Origin: Porphyra umbilicalis
Lineage: Eukaryota > Rhodophyta > Bangiophyceae > Bangiales > Bangiaceae
Reading direction: 5' to 3'
NCBI GenBank assembly: GCA_002049455.2
Contig: KV918819.1
Span: 186,001 to 250,000 of the forward strand
DNA: 64,000 bases
Of this stretch, positions 30,676 through 42,387 are shown piece after piece. The position numbers were made by a program, and so were the translations under genes. The notes under the pieces were generated by a model. The model was not told the origin of the DNA, ran no database searches, and worked only from the letters and a program-made list of their open reading frames with translations. Numbering within the stretch: position 1 is the stretch's first letter; each line of letters begins with the position of its first letter.

Positions 30676-32301
30676 ATGGCGACGCCGGCGACGACCAGAG
30701 ACAAGGCGCTGACCGCCCTCTACATTGCGCTCTGGTTTATTGCCAATGGTGTGTTGGGCGTCGTGGCTGTGGCGGTGGGGGGGGAGTCAAACCGATGCCG
30801 TATCGGCACTCTGTGGGGAGGCACGGTGGGGGGCGGGGTGGAGAGATTGGTGGAAAGGCGATGGAAGCCGCGTACCGGCTGGCATACCACGAAGTGAGGG
30901 AGCAGGCGACCGTTTCTGGGGCAATGCGTGACTGACGTGCAATGCTTTGGATGCTGTGTTGTGTGCGTGCCTCTGCTTTTTTGTTTTGGGTGGGTGCCCT
31001 TGACGTGACGGCGGGTGACCCGACTGCCAATGACAGGCGCGACCATCTTGGGTAACAAGTTTATTTTCCAACGCGGCTTTACGCTTCCGCTCACGTTGAC
31101 GCTGGTGCACATGCTGACGCAGTCCATCCTGGCGGTGCTGACCGTCGACGTGCTGAAGGCCGTCGACAAAGTACAGATATCGCGGCCTGACTATACCCGC
31201 AAGGTGCTGCCGATTGCGGTTGTGTTTTGTGCCAACATCGTGCTGGGCAACGTGTCCCTGCGGTTCCTGCCCGTCAGCTTTATGCAGGTACGCTCATGGT
31301 TCTGTGACTTACTCTGGTGTGGCAGCCTGCTGCTGTCTGCTCCGGCTGCTCCGTTGGGGTACACAGCGTTGCTGGAGCTTGTGAGCAGCTCTGGCATGTC
31401 GTGCTCTGTCCCGTGTTGACCCTAACAGGCATTTCCCGTCGGTTTTGGGGCTTTCCTTTTTTGCATCCGTACCCCGCCGTCGTACTGCATGCATTGTCGT
31501 TTTTGTTCTGTTTCCCCCACCCAGACCGTCAAGTCCCTCACGCCCGTTGCCACGGCTCTCCTGCAATACGTGGTGTTTCGCTCGCGCCTGACCACCCAAG
31601 CGCTGCTAACTCTGATCCCCGTCACTGGCGGGGTGGCCATCGCCACCATCTCGGAGCTATCCTTCCACGCAGGCGGCTTCATTGCGGCGCTCACCTCGTG
31701 TTTCTTGACCGGCCTCAAGTTTGTGCTCTCCGCCTCGGTGTTGGGCGGCTCCATCAAGCTCGACAGCATCAATCTGCTGTTTTACATGGCACCGCCGGCG
31801 GTGCTCATGCTGCTCCCCGTCGCGGCCCTCGTCGAGGGCGGCCGCCTAGCCGCGTGGCTCAGTGACCCGGCGCGGGCGCCAGTGGATTTTGTGTATATTG
31901 TTCTGTCCGGGGTTGTCTCGTTTGCCCTCAACGTCATGCTCTTCATCGTCCTGAAGGCGACCAGCTCCGTCACCGTCACGGTGGCGGGCAACCTCAAAAC
32001 GGTCGCCGTCATCGCGCTGTCGGTGGCCATCTTCCGCAACCCTTTCACGGTCTTCAACGCGCTCGGCTGCCTGGTCGCCATTGGCGGCTGCATGTGGTAC
32101 GGGCTGCTGCCCAATAAGTGGGCGACGATGGGCACCCTGGAGGATTCCGCGCCGTCGCAGCGGCTGACGGCGGTGGAGATGAAGCCAGCGACGGGTGACA
32201 GCAGCGAAGCGATGCTGTCCGCCGCGGGGGTAGGCACAGGCCGCGCCGATGCGGGCGATAGCAACGGCGAGCTGCCGACGGTGGCACCACAAGCGCGGTA
32301 A
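30676..32301 (+). CDS. Triose-phosphate/nucleotide-sugar transporter family protein, three exons
   Basis: Exons are 30676-30748, 31037-31287 and 31525-32301, with GT-AG introns of 288 and 237 bp; joined they give 366 residues. The junction after Asn (codon split G/GC) restores the family start: ALWFIAN then GATILGNKFIFQR. The second junction gives FMQ/TVKSLTPVATALLQY, where the family has its conserved Lys-Ser-x-x-Pro motif. Hydrophobic segments fill the protein to about residue 300, as in the roughly ten-helix drug/metabolite superfamily, with a conserved tail helix (FNALGCLVAIGGCMWYGLLP). A polar 60-residue cytosolic-type tail follows. Such proteins exchange phosphorylated sugars or nucleotide sugars across plastid, ER or Golgi membranes. 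No transit peptide is evident, so a Golgi/ER nucleotide-sugar type is favoured, but the substrate cannot be read from sequence. It is convergent with the bHLH gene. Confidence 0.85.
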
Positions 32302-32922
32302 CTGTCTTCTCACCACCCGTCTTCGACGGCTTTTGTGACCATAGCCCCCCTTTTGGTGTTACGGCCACCGCCCGCCGGGCTGCTGTGGGCGAGCGTCGCC
32401 GTTGCCGCGAGAGGCCAATAACTACCATGCACGCGCGTCAAGCGGGTGGTATTGCGGTGGCTATGGGGCCGGCTGTGAAGCGTCCCGAAGCAGCGCATCT
32501 GCTCTTCTGTTGATGGGCGGGGCATTGGCCGTCCGAGCATCTTCTTTCGATGTGCACCGACGGCGGGATGCAAGCGTGGGCGCTCGTAGGCCTGACCGAC
32601 TCGCGTCTGTACAGTAGCACGCCTGAGTGCAGGCCCAGGCTAGCTACGCCCATTTGGGCGCGGCACTCGTGCTCGTCGTGCCTTGGGACTGCTGAAACCA
32701 TACCAGCCAGGACGGTGCACACTGTGTCGTCGAAGCGACATCTCCCCTCAACGGATGAATGCGGTAGTGTCGCCCAACCGCGATAGAAAGACTTGCACGG
32801 AGGCGCGCCTGCACAAAAAAAAAATGTAAACTTCGGAACAGCCCCAGCCGCTCCCATTCGTACCCTCCTGCCGACTGCCGTGTCCCCCATGCCCCCCGCC
32901 GCCCGTCGACCCCGCTCGCCCA
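32302..32922. other. Intergenic between convergent genes
   Basis: These 620 bp lie between the stops of the transporter and the bHLH gene. An A run (AAAAAAAAAATG) lies near 32814-32826. No gene is seen. Confidence 0.5.
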
Positions 32923-33768
32923 CTAGGGGCAATACGCAATGTCCCGCAGCATGTCCTCCTCCGGCTCCGCGTTGGGGTATACGGACGCTCCCTCACGGGG
33001 CACCCCCGCCGCCGCCGCCGCCACGTCCCCCTCATCCGTGTCGTACCGAAAGTACTGGGCGACATAGTCTGACGGACCGTCCTCCCCCGCCGGCCGGTCG
33101 GCAGCGCCGGCCGGGGCGGCGGCGCCCGCGACGGCGCCCCCGTCGCCCGCCCCGTCGGCGCCAGCAACGCCGCGGGGCAGGAGGAGGGCCGCCAACGGCC
33201 CCTCTGGCGGCATCAGCGGGGGGTGCGCGCCGCCCGCGCCGCCCGCACCGGCGGCGGTGGCGGCGGCAGCGGCAGAGGCGGCCGCCGAACCGCCGGCGGC
33301 GGCGCCGCCCGCCCCCGTCCCTGGCGGCCGCGGCGGCAGGTAGGATTGGCGGAGGAGGAAGTTGGACGGGTGCCCCATGGGGAGGCCCCGGGGGGACAGC
33401 GGCAGGGGGCCCACCGCCCCCACACCGCCCAGCGGCGGCGGCGCCAACCCGCGGGGCCCGTCCATGGCGCCCGGCGGCACCCCGCCCGCCGTTGCTGCGG
33501 CGGCGGCGGCGGCCGCCGCCGCCGCCGCCGCCCCAAACGGCCGATGCGGGGCGGGCGGGGAGCCTGGTCGCCCCCGCGGGTAGCCGCCGCCAGCCCCTGG
33601 GGGGTGCCCCAAGTCCGCCAAAGACGGCGTGCGCGCCGACGGCGCGTCGCCGGCCCCTCCCGCCGTGGCGAGGAGGGCGGCCAGGTGGCCCGGCGGCATG
33701 CCCCCCCCCTCGCCCATGGCGCCCAACGGCGGGCGCCCCCCCGCGGACCGTGGGGGCAACCCCGACGA

Positions 33769-33804
<36 letters not shown>

Positions 33805-34240
33805 GCCCGCCGCGGCGCCCGGTCCGCCCGCCCCTTGCGCCGCCCGACACGACTTCCACAACCGCAAATTGTCCTCCCGCAACCGCAGGTTGTCCTCCCG
33901 CACCGCGTCCAGCTGCGCGCGGAGGTACGCCTTGTCCGACCGCAACTCGAGCTTCTCCGCCCGCAAGTCGGTCGCCTCCCGCGCCGCCCGGTCGGCGGCG
34001 GCGGTCGCGGCCGCGAGGCGCGACGCGTGCGCTTGGAGGAGCTCCACCGCCGCCTTGAGCACCGCCTCCTTGTCAATCCGCTTGGACGACCGGTCGGCGG
34101 GGGCGGGGCGGAGGCCAACCTGCGCTTCCAACTCGAGCAGCCGCTCCGAGATGAGCTCCCGCCGCCGCCGCTCCAAGTCCCGCTTGCGGTCGGCGGCAGA
34201 CGGGCCGGCCGTGGAGGGCGCCGCCCCCGCCGCCGCCGAT

Positions 34241-34278
<38 letters not shown>

Positions 34279-34878
34279 GCCGCCGCTGCTGCCGCCACCG
34301 CCACCGCCGCCGCCGGCCGACGGTTCGGCGGGGCCCGCCGCCAGCATTGATGAATCGGGCATGCCCACGCCGCCGGCGGGCGCGTCCGCGGCAGCCATGG
34401 CGCTCGCCACCACCGCCGCCGCCGCCTGCCGTGCCGCCGCCGCTTCCAGTGCGTCGGCGGGGGAACCCGCGGCGGCGCCCGCCGGGGGGGACCCGTCACT
34501 CATCCGCACGTCGCAACCCGATGACGCACCCCCGTTGGGCACCTGCATGGCGGGTGCGGCGGCGGCCGGCGCCGCCGGCACCGCCGCCGCCGCCGCCGCC
34601 GCGGGCGCCTCACTGACGCGGCGACGGCGGCGCGGGGGCCCCCCACCCGCCGCCGCGCCGCCGCCGCCGCCGCCCGCCGGTCGCGGCCGCCGCCCGCCCG
34701 CCGCCACCGCCGCCGCGGGCGCCGCGGCGGCGACGGGCGGCTCGGCGTTGGGGGCGGGCGCCGCGCCCCGGGGCGCAGCCGCTGGCGGCGACGCGGCGGC
34801 GGTCGCGCCGCCCGCCGGGCCGCCGCCCCCGCGTCGGCGCGGCGGTGGCCCCGTCGCGGCGGCGGGCGGCTCGGCCAT
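32923..34878 (-). CDS. bHLH-leucine zipper transcription factor
   Basis: The start is set at the ATG at 34878 (MAEPPAAATG; a G follows the ATG and a purine-poor leader precedes it). The frame is open to a TTG at 35250 and a later ATG at 34548 is also possible. From 34878 it has 651 residues. A Ala/Gly/Pro-rich N-terminus with a 15-residue Gly tract is followed by the basic helix-loop-helix at about residues 220-275: ADRKRDLERRRRELISERLL, loop LRPAPADRSSKRIDKEA, second helix VLKAAVELLQAHASRL. It passes directly into a heptad zipper (DLRAEKLELRSDKAYLRAQL and LREDNLRLREDNLRL). The long zipper after helix 2 recalls plant group IVc factors (ILR3, PYE; iron homeostasis), but I cannot confirm orthology. 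The C-terminal half is Ala/Gly/Pro-rich and ends in an acidic segment (PNAEPEEDMLRDIAY). No intron is needed. Confidence 0.7.
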
Positions 34879-35264
34879 GCGGGACCGCCCGGCGCGCGCG
34901 GCGCATGGCGGGGCGGGGCCCCACGGGGGTGGACGCGCGCCGCGCCGCCGCCCGCGCGCGCCGCCGGCGTGGCCGCAGGCGCGGGCGGCGGGCCGGCCGC
35001 CCCCGTCCGCGCCCGTGCCCCCGTCGATCCGCGGGTGGGCGGGGGCGGGGCGGTCGGCGCCGCCGCCGACGTGCGGCATCGGGGCCCGCTGACGCGGCCG
35101 CGGCAGCGGGGCCGCAGTCGCGGCGGTCCGGCGGCACGGACGGGGCCCGGGGGGGTCGTGCGGTCGTCGTGACGATTCGTGCCAAGCGCGGGCGGCACGG
35201 CTTTGGTCCCTGTCGCTTCGTGCTGGGCGGGTACTTCTCAAAGTGATCAACTACAGTAGTACAG

Positions 35265-35296
35265 TACTGAAGGCGCGTTCGCGAAAACACCCTGGC
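35265..35296 (-). promoter_or_regulatory. Shared upstream element, copy 2
   Basis: On the minus strand this reads CCAGGGTGTTTTCGCGAACG CGC CTTCAGT. It is identical over 23 bp to 30163-30185 and similar for several bases beyond. It lies about 390 bp before the chosen bHLH start, in the same orientation relative to its gene as copy 1 is to the transporter. Confidence 0.5.
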
Positions 35297-35593
35297 CTGG
35301 GAACTTGAAAATGACCAAACTGAATAAGATACGTTCACCGCACGTCGCAACCACAACCCACTTGCTCGTCAACCCCCCCCGCCACCCCCCCCTTTCCACC
35401 CCTGCCGTTCATCAAGGCCGGCCCACCATCCCCCATACCTCAAGCGACAGCAGGCCGTCCTCCTTCCCAATACGCCCGAGCACCCCGACCGCCAGGGCGA
35501 CCGCGTCGGCGCGCACGGGCGTCGGCAGGCACCCGCGCCACCCACCGGCGGTTCCGTGCCAGTGGCCCAACGACGGCGGTGGCGGCGGCGGCC

Positions 35594-35594
<1 letters not shown>

Positions 35595-35656
<62 letters not shown>
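35595..35656. repeat. (GCC)n microsatellite
   Basis: About 20 perfect GCC triplets in a row. Open in several frames as poly-Ala or poly-Pro, which explains the long spurious ORFs here. Confidence 0.9.
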
Positions 35657-35657
<1 letters not shown>

Positions 35658-37334
35658 GGCCACCGTGTTTACGACGCCCCCTGCCGCCGCCGCCGCCGCG
35701 CCCGCCGCCGCGTCGACGGGCGCGCTGCCGACGGGGGCCACGGCAGCGTCGACCTCTGCCCCCACGCCTGCGGCGGCGGCGACGGGCGCGGGCGCGCCCG
35801 CAACGGATCCCACAGGGAGCGTACCCGCAGGGTCGATGGCGACCGCGGGCGGTGGCGGCGGCGCTGACGCGGCGGCGGCAGGCGCGGCCCCAGCCGTCGC
35901 CGGCGCCCCCACCGCCGACCCCACCGCCGCCGCCGGCTGCGGCCCGCCGCCCCGCGCGCGGCGGGTCGACACCCCCCCCCCCCAGAGGGCGGCTCGGCCT
36001 CCTCCTCCCCCCCAAGGGCGCCCGCTGCCCACGCCCGCGGCGGGCCCACACTCGCCGACCGCAAGCGGCACTCGACGGCGCGGCCGCCGCCCAGAAAAGT
36101 CCCCCGCAGGCGCCGCTCCGCCCCCCCGCCGCCGCCGCCGCCGCCGCCAACCCGAGACGGCCCAAACGACGCGGACCGCCGGGCGACGGTGGCCACGATG
36201 GAGCACCCGCCGGTCGAGCGGGCGGCCCACCCTACCAGCCGACCAGCCGTCGCCCCCCCCCCCAGCCACCCGCCGGCGACGCCGTCGTCGCCGCCGCGTT
36301 CGTCGCTGCGGCGTGAAGGCAGGCGCGGCACGGCCTCTTCCGGCCCCGTCGGGGGGTGCCACGCACGCACCCCACCGCCGCCGCCGTTGTCACCGCCACC
36401 GCCTCCCGAGTTGCCGCCGCCGCCGCCGCTGCCGCCGGCTGCCGCCGGCAAGACGACAGGCGCCCGCAGCGGCGGCCGCCAGCGCCCCGCTCCCGCTGCC
36501 CCCGGCCACCGCCCCCACCCGCCGCGCGCGGGTGTTGCGCGAACGGACGCGACCACGAAGAGAGCCGCGCCCTCAGCGCCGACACGACCCCCTGTTTGAA
36601 AAATCAAAACCGACGTCTCCCACAGGGCCCGCAGAGCCCGATTCTGGCCAACTACCGCGGAATTGCGACATCATGGCCGTTCGTGGCCGCGTCCACCTGC
36701 CCCCACGACCCCGTAAACGCCGCACCTGCCCTCACGCACCATTTTAACCACGATTCTGCTTCCGCGGACCGTACGGGCGATGAAGACGTCGCCACCTCTA
36801 GCAACTTCACAGAAAGATGCGGGCAGCCCCGGCGCATGTTCCCATAGTCAAGAAAGCGCCGGGGGACGTCCTCCAACGGCGTAGGGAGCCAAACGGACCG
36901 CCAAAAACGTTTTTTTAAGTACTCCCGCAACGTGCACTAGAAAAAAGGACTTTTTTTTCGACGTGTGGGTGTGTAAAACACCCTAGACTAAAGTCCAGGG
37001 AACTGTATGCATTGGAAACTCCCTCGGTGTCAGGGACGAGGGCCAAGACCGGGCCGTGGCGAACCGCGGAAGAATAGAAAATGCGATATATTTCGATGGG
37101 TTGATTGAGGTTTCAGCGCGACCAAGGCAACTTCCACCAGACCGACGCGGCCACGCGAACTGGTCAGCCCGACCACGCTTGCCGCCGACGCGACCGCATC
37201 GCCGACGCGCCGGTGCCGTGCACGACGCTCCAACCTCCTCGTGGTGTTTCCCTTTGCTCTTGAAGCCGTGTGCCCTCTTTGCAATCCCGCTCGCGCGCGC
37301 CCCTGGTCCCGCGGGCTCCGTCCCCCATCCGACC

Positions 37335-39015
37335 ATGTCCCGCCACCGCCACATACGGCGGCAGCCGACGTCCGACGATGACGACTGGGACGATGGGCAG
37401 GGGAGCTCCCCCGGCGGCCTCGCCCTCTCCGCCTCCCCCGACACGGCCGCCCTCTACATGTGGGGCGCCGCCCGCCCCGCCGCGTCTGGGGTGTTTATCC
37501 CCGAAGCGCCACCCGCCGTCGACGCGGAGCGCACCCTCGACGCGCACGCGGCGGCCGAGGCGGGGGTGGCCGCCGTGGCGTCGGCGCTCGACGGCGCGGG
37601 CTTTTCCGAAGGCGCCATCCGTCGCGCGCTCGCCGAGACGGGCGGCACCGTCGAGGCTGCCGTCGCGGCGCTGTGTGAGGGCGGCGCCGCCGACGGGGAG
37701 GCGCGCACCGCCGCCGCCCGCGTGGGGGGGCTGAACCGCCCGCCCCCGGCGGGCGGGGCGCGGGGGCTGACGCTGCCGGCGCCAGGGGGCGGGGGGGGCA
37801 CCAAGGGCCTAACGCTCCCCGCACCGGGGGGGGGCGGCGGCAGGGGCCTGACGCTCCCGCCGCCGGGGGGGGGCGCGCCGCGTCGGGCTTGACGCTCCCG
37901 CGGCCCGGGGCGGCCGCGCCCCGCCTCACGCGCCCCCGTGCCAGCGGGGGTGGCGACGTGGCCGCGGCGGGCGGGGGGCTCTCCCGCCTGCTCCTCGGCT
38001 CGGGCGGGGCGGGTGGCGACGGCGACGACGGCGACGACGACGATGACGATGGGACCGCCGACGACGACGGGGACGGTCGTGGCGGCGGCGGCGGCGGCAG
38101 CGGGGAGCCGCTGCCGACCATGTTTGTCATGTCCCCGCTGGCGGGCACGCCGGCACCGGCGCCGGTCGTGCCACCGCCGCTGCCGTCGCTCTCGGCGGCG
38201 CCGACGTCGGCGGCCGCCGCCGGCGCCCCCCCACTGCGCTCGCGGCGGTCGCTGGGGCGGCTGGACGCCCCCCCTCCCCCCCCCGCGGCAGGGGCCACCC
38301 CCCAACGCACCAAAAAGTCCCAAGCGGCGGTGGCGGCGGCCCCCCCCCCCCCCTCGGCCACCCTCCCCGTCCTCCTCACGGGCCACGTCGACGCCGGCAA
38401 GTCGACGCTCATTGGCGCGCTCCTCCGGTCGGTGCACCCCCCCCCCCCTCCCACCGCGCGCCGCCGCCAGCCACGTGGGAGACGGACACGGACGGGGTGG
38501 AGCGGGACCGCGGGGTGACGATCGACTTGGCCGCCCGGTCGGTGACGTCGCCCCACCACCCGCACGCGCGGACGTATGTGTTTCTCGACTCGCCCGGCCA
38601 CGCCGACTTTGTGCCGGCGGTCATTGCCGCCGCCGCCGCCGCTGTGGTCGCCGTCGTCGTTGTGGATGCGGGGCCGGGGGCGGCCGAGGCGGGCCTCGGC
38701 GGCGGCGGCGTCGACGAGCAGCTGCTGCTCGTGCGCGCGGCGGGCGTGCGGCGCCTCGTTGTGGCCGTCAACAAGATGGACGCGGTCGGTTGGGACGCCG
38801 GACGGTACGCGGACGTGGTCGGCCGCGTGGGGGGGGCGGCCAAGCGCGTCGGCTACCGCCCGGGGGAGGTGACGTACGTGGCCGTGGCGGCGGGCGCCGG
38901 GGGGGGGGTCAACTTGGTGACCGTCGACTGCCGGGCGGCGGCGGCCTGGTACGACGGCTTGAGTTTGATGCAGGCCCTCGACGCGCTGCCGTCGCTTGCG
39001 GACTTCCTCGGCGGC

Positions 39016-39056
<41 letters not shown>

Positions 39057-39863
39057 GAGTGGGGGCAGCGGGGGTAGGACGAAGGCTACCTCCGTGGCGG
39101 CCGCCCCCCGCGACGCGCCGACGCGGCTGCTGCTCCTCGACGCGACGCGCACGCCCGGCGCGATTCGTGTCACGGGCTCCCTGCTCGGCGGCACCCTCAC
39201 CGCCGGCGACACGCTCACCGCCTCCCCCACCCCGACGGTCGTGCGGGTGCGGGGGGTGGAGCCGCCGCTGGCGCTCGCCGGCACCCACAGCGTCGTCACC
39301 GTCACGGTGGCGGTCGTGGAGCTCGCCGCCGCCGACGGCGGCTCGGCCGACGCGGGCGCCGACGCCGAGACGGGCGGCGCGGCCGACGCGGCGGCGGCGG
39401 TGGCGCCGGGCCTCGGCCCGGGGTGTGTCCTGTGCGACCCGGCCGCCGCGGTGCGGGGGCGCTGCCGCTTCCGCGTGCGGTTGCTCGTGCCGGGGGGCGT
39501 CGGCACGATGCTCCCGGGCGAGCGCGTCGTCGCGTACGTCGGCGGGTGGGGCGTCGAGGCGGTTGTGGAAGCGTTTGTGGAACTCCTCAAGGGGGGGGGG
39601 GGGGGGGGGGGGCGGCGACGAGCAATGGCGACGCGGGGGCGGCGGCGGCGGCCAGAAGGCCCCGCCGCCCGCGCATGCTCCGCGGCGGCGACCATGCGGA
39701 GGTCGTCGTGCGGGCGGCGCGGCGGGTGCCGGCGGAAACGGACGGGCGCCTGCGGCGGGTGGTGCTCCGCGGGCGCCAAGGCACCGTCGGCGTCGGCGTC
39801 ATTGTGCGACTGCTGCGGGACAAGCGGGGGTCGCGCCCGGAAGACGGGGAGGGGGAAGCGTAG
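37335..39863 (+). CDS. HBS1: HBS1-like translational GTPase (ribosome rescue)
   Basis: HBS1 works with Dom34/Pelota to split stalled ribosomes (no-go and non-stop decay) in the cytosol. The N-terminus MSRHRHIRRQPTSDDDDWDD plus SASPDTAALYMW matches the HBS1 N-terminal domain, followed by a UBA-like helical piece (FSEGAIRRALAETGGTVEAA). The GTPase has G1 GHVDAGKST (38383), G2 ERDRGVTIDL, G3 DSPGHADF and G4 NKMD, and the end (LRRVVLRGRQGTVGVGVIV) matches EF1A domain 3. The reading frame changes three times, each at a homopolymer: G run near 37866 (between repeats of GLTLPAPGGGGG, which continue in the new frame), C run near 38440 (between G1 and G2), and G22 at 39591-39612. Because homology continues across each switch, length errors or unstable runs are more likely than a dead gene. 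A Gly run at about 39010-39060 interrupts domain 2. No intron is needed. Confidence 0.85.
39591..39612. repeat. G22 mononucleotide run
   Basis: Twenty-two G in a row inside HBS1 at a frame switch. The sense-strand frame before and after differs, so the true length is doubtful. Confidence 0.9.
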
Positions 39864-40611
39864 CGCGCTCGGGCGCCCGTTGCAGCTCTTTTCCCTCGGC
39901 CGTCGGCCCGGTTTTTCATTTTCTGTATTTTGCTGTGTGGGTTGTGTTGGCTCCCCCTTTGTTGATTACTATCTATACCCGCGCTGCGAGACACCCGTGC
40001 CGTGGGCGGTGGTGGTGTGCGCCCGCAGGCCGTCCGTCCCGGCACCTCTGTCTGCTGAGGTGCCGCGCCAGTTTGACGTGGGGGTGTCAGAGTGTCGGAG
40101 CTTTCTTGTCAATGTACCGCACGGCCGACCGCCCTCATGGCACCATGAGGGTGTCACTAATACGTCGCCTTGCCGCTCATGCCCGTCGCCCTCATCTCCG
40201 ACGCCCTGATGTTCGGACATGTCTCCCACATCACGGTCGTCTGGTTGCCCTCGCGCGTGCCCATGACGCTTTTCCCCCTGTTTCCCTGCTCCCTTGTGCA
40301 TCAGTTTCACCGGCTGCCCAGCCCGTTCGTTGTGCAGTGGCAGTCGGGCGGCGGTCGCTTGCGCCGCCGCCCAGCCACCGCCGTTTTTTGTTTGCTCGTG
40401 CTTGGTCGCGTTTTGGTTGGTCCAGCGCGTTGGATCAACGGATCAAACGAGCCGTGCATCCGGTGAGCCCGCGCAAATGGGCCGGTTGCCCAGCTGTGAC
40501 TGCCTTCGACTGTGTGGCGTGTTGCCGCGTGCCCGCCGCGGCGGTGCCTGGTCGCTCGCCGACCCCCCCCCGCGAGTGGTGGCCGCCGTCGGCCGTGTGG
40601 CGCCTTCGGCG
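39864..40611. other. Intergenic between HBS1 and RMI1
   Basis: About 750 bp, lower in GC than the genes, with T-rich stretches (GTTTTTTGTTTGCTCG near 40383). It presumably holds the HBS1 3' end and RMI1 promoter. No gene is seen. Confidence 0.5.
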
Positions 40612-42034
40612 ATGGCCGACGTGCGGGCGGCGTTGGGCACCCGCATCGGCGCGTGGGGCTTGCGCAATGACTTTCTGGAGGGCGTCCACGGGGGTCTCCA
40701 CGCCGCCGAGGAGGCGGTGCTGGCGGCCGACTTGACCGACGCGTGTGTACGTTTTGGGTTTTGGCTGTGCGCTCTAGGCAGACCAAAGAGTGGGGCGGCT
40801 TGACGGTAGTGAATACAAGGACGCAGGTGGTGGCTGACGGCCCGGCAGTTGAAGGGGGTGAGCGCGCACGCCCGTTTGGCTGTCGAGTTGCGGGAGCGCC
40901 TCGCTGACACCGTTGTTTGCGTGTTTCTTGTGTCTCTACACCTGCTTGTCACTTGTTTCCATTGGATTTCTGCCTGCGCTGTCCTGCCATTTGCCCTCGT
41001 TGGCCACCCGCTTGCTCGCCCACCCCCAGCCGTCTGGCAGCCTTCCCTGGGACGTCTCCCGGGCGCACCGCCTAACGACCCCCCGGGACGTGCTACTCCA
41101 AGTCGAGGACGTTATCAACGTGGCGTCCGACACCCCCCGCCGCGCGGGCGTCACGCCGCGCACGCTCAAAGTGTTGCTCACGGACGGCCGCCAGCACCTC
41201 GTCGGCGTGGAGCACGCGCCTCTGGGCAACCTCCTCTCTGTCGACACGACGCCCGGCACCAAGGTGCTCCTCCGGTCGGGGGCGCGCCTCCACCGGGGGG
41301 TCGCCCTCCTCACCCCCGCCGGCCTGCGGCTGCTCCGCGCGGCGGCGGCCAACGTGTGGGGGCGGGATTACGCGGCGGCCGTCGACGAGGCGCTCGCCGC
41401 GTCGCCCTTCATGCCGCCCCACCTGCGGCGCTTTGGGGGGGGGGGGGGGACGCCCCCGAGGGGGCGGACCGCGGCGGCGGCGGCGCCGCCGCCGCCGCGG
41501 GGCGGGGGCGCGGGCGGGGGGGGGGGCGCGGCGGCGGCGGCGGCGGCGGCGGCGGTGGTGGTGCCGCGGCGGGGCGGGGAGGGGGTGGTGCCGCCCGCGG
41601 CGGCGGGCGGGGCGGCCTCTTTGGCCTCGGCGGCATTTCCGACATGCCCGCCGAAGCCGAAGACGGGGACGGGGACGATGACGCGGCGGCGCTCGAGGCG
41701 CTCGCGCAATACGAAGCGTCGGCGGCGGCGGCGGCGGCTGCCGCGGCGGCGGCGGGAGAGGCTGGCGGTGGTGGTGGCGGCGGCGGTGGTGGTGGTGGTG
41801 GTGGTGGTGGTGGTGGTGGTGGTGGTGGTGGTGGTGGTGGTGGTGGTGGCGGCGGTGGCGGCGGTGGTCTGGGTGGCAGAGGCGCTGCTGCTTCCGCCGC
41901 CGCCGCCGCCGCCGCCGTCGACGATGCCATGAGTGACGAGGCCGCCATGGCCGCCCTCGCCGCCGACCTCGACGCTGATCTCATGGCCGCGGCGCCGCCG
42001 CCGCCCCCCCCGTCTCCCCCGCAACGGCCGCGCC

Positions 42035-42072
<38 letters not shown>

Positions 42073-42354
42073 GGCGACGTGCCGATGGTCGACCTCGACG
42101 CCGACGACGAGGTGGTTGACGTGGAGGCAGAGGCGGCCGCCGCCGCCTCTGCAGCAGCAGCGTCGTCCCGCCGTCCGCGGCGGCTGGCGCACCGCCACGC
42201 CCCCGCGGCGGCGGCGTCCGACTCGGACGGGGACGTGCCGATGGAGGTGCCGCCGTCGCAGGCGCGGCGCCGCCGCGCGCGGCGCATCGTCACAGACGAT
42301 GGGGACGAGGAGGAAGGTCTGGGCGGGGATGGTCGGGTTGCTGCGGCGTCCGCA

Positions 42355-42387
<33 letters not shown>

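Larger units (their letters stand above)
34879..37334. other. Low-complexity intergenic stretch
   Basis: Long open frames exist on both strands (for example 35305-36747 +), but they consist of Ala, Pro, Gly and Arg tracts from GCC repeats and show no domain. The pure (GCC)n run is at about 35595-35656. The upstream element copies at 35265-35296 and 36977-37003 lie here. The last 250 bp are presumably the HBS1 promoter/leader. Confidence 0.45.

Noticed and set aside
30039..30935. 298-codon plus-strand ORF before the transporter
   Set aside because: Its composition is unlike protein and it overlaps the first transporter exon in another frame.
35305..36747. 480-codon plus-strand ORF and antisense partners
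   Set aside because: They consist of Ala/Pro/Gly/Arg tracts from GCC repeats, open on both strands, without any domain.
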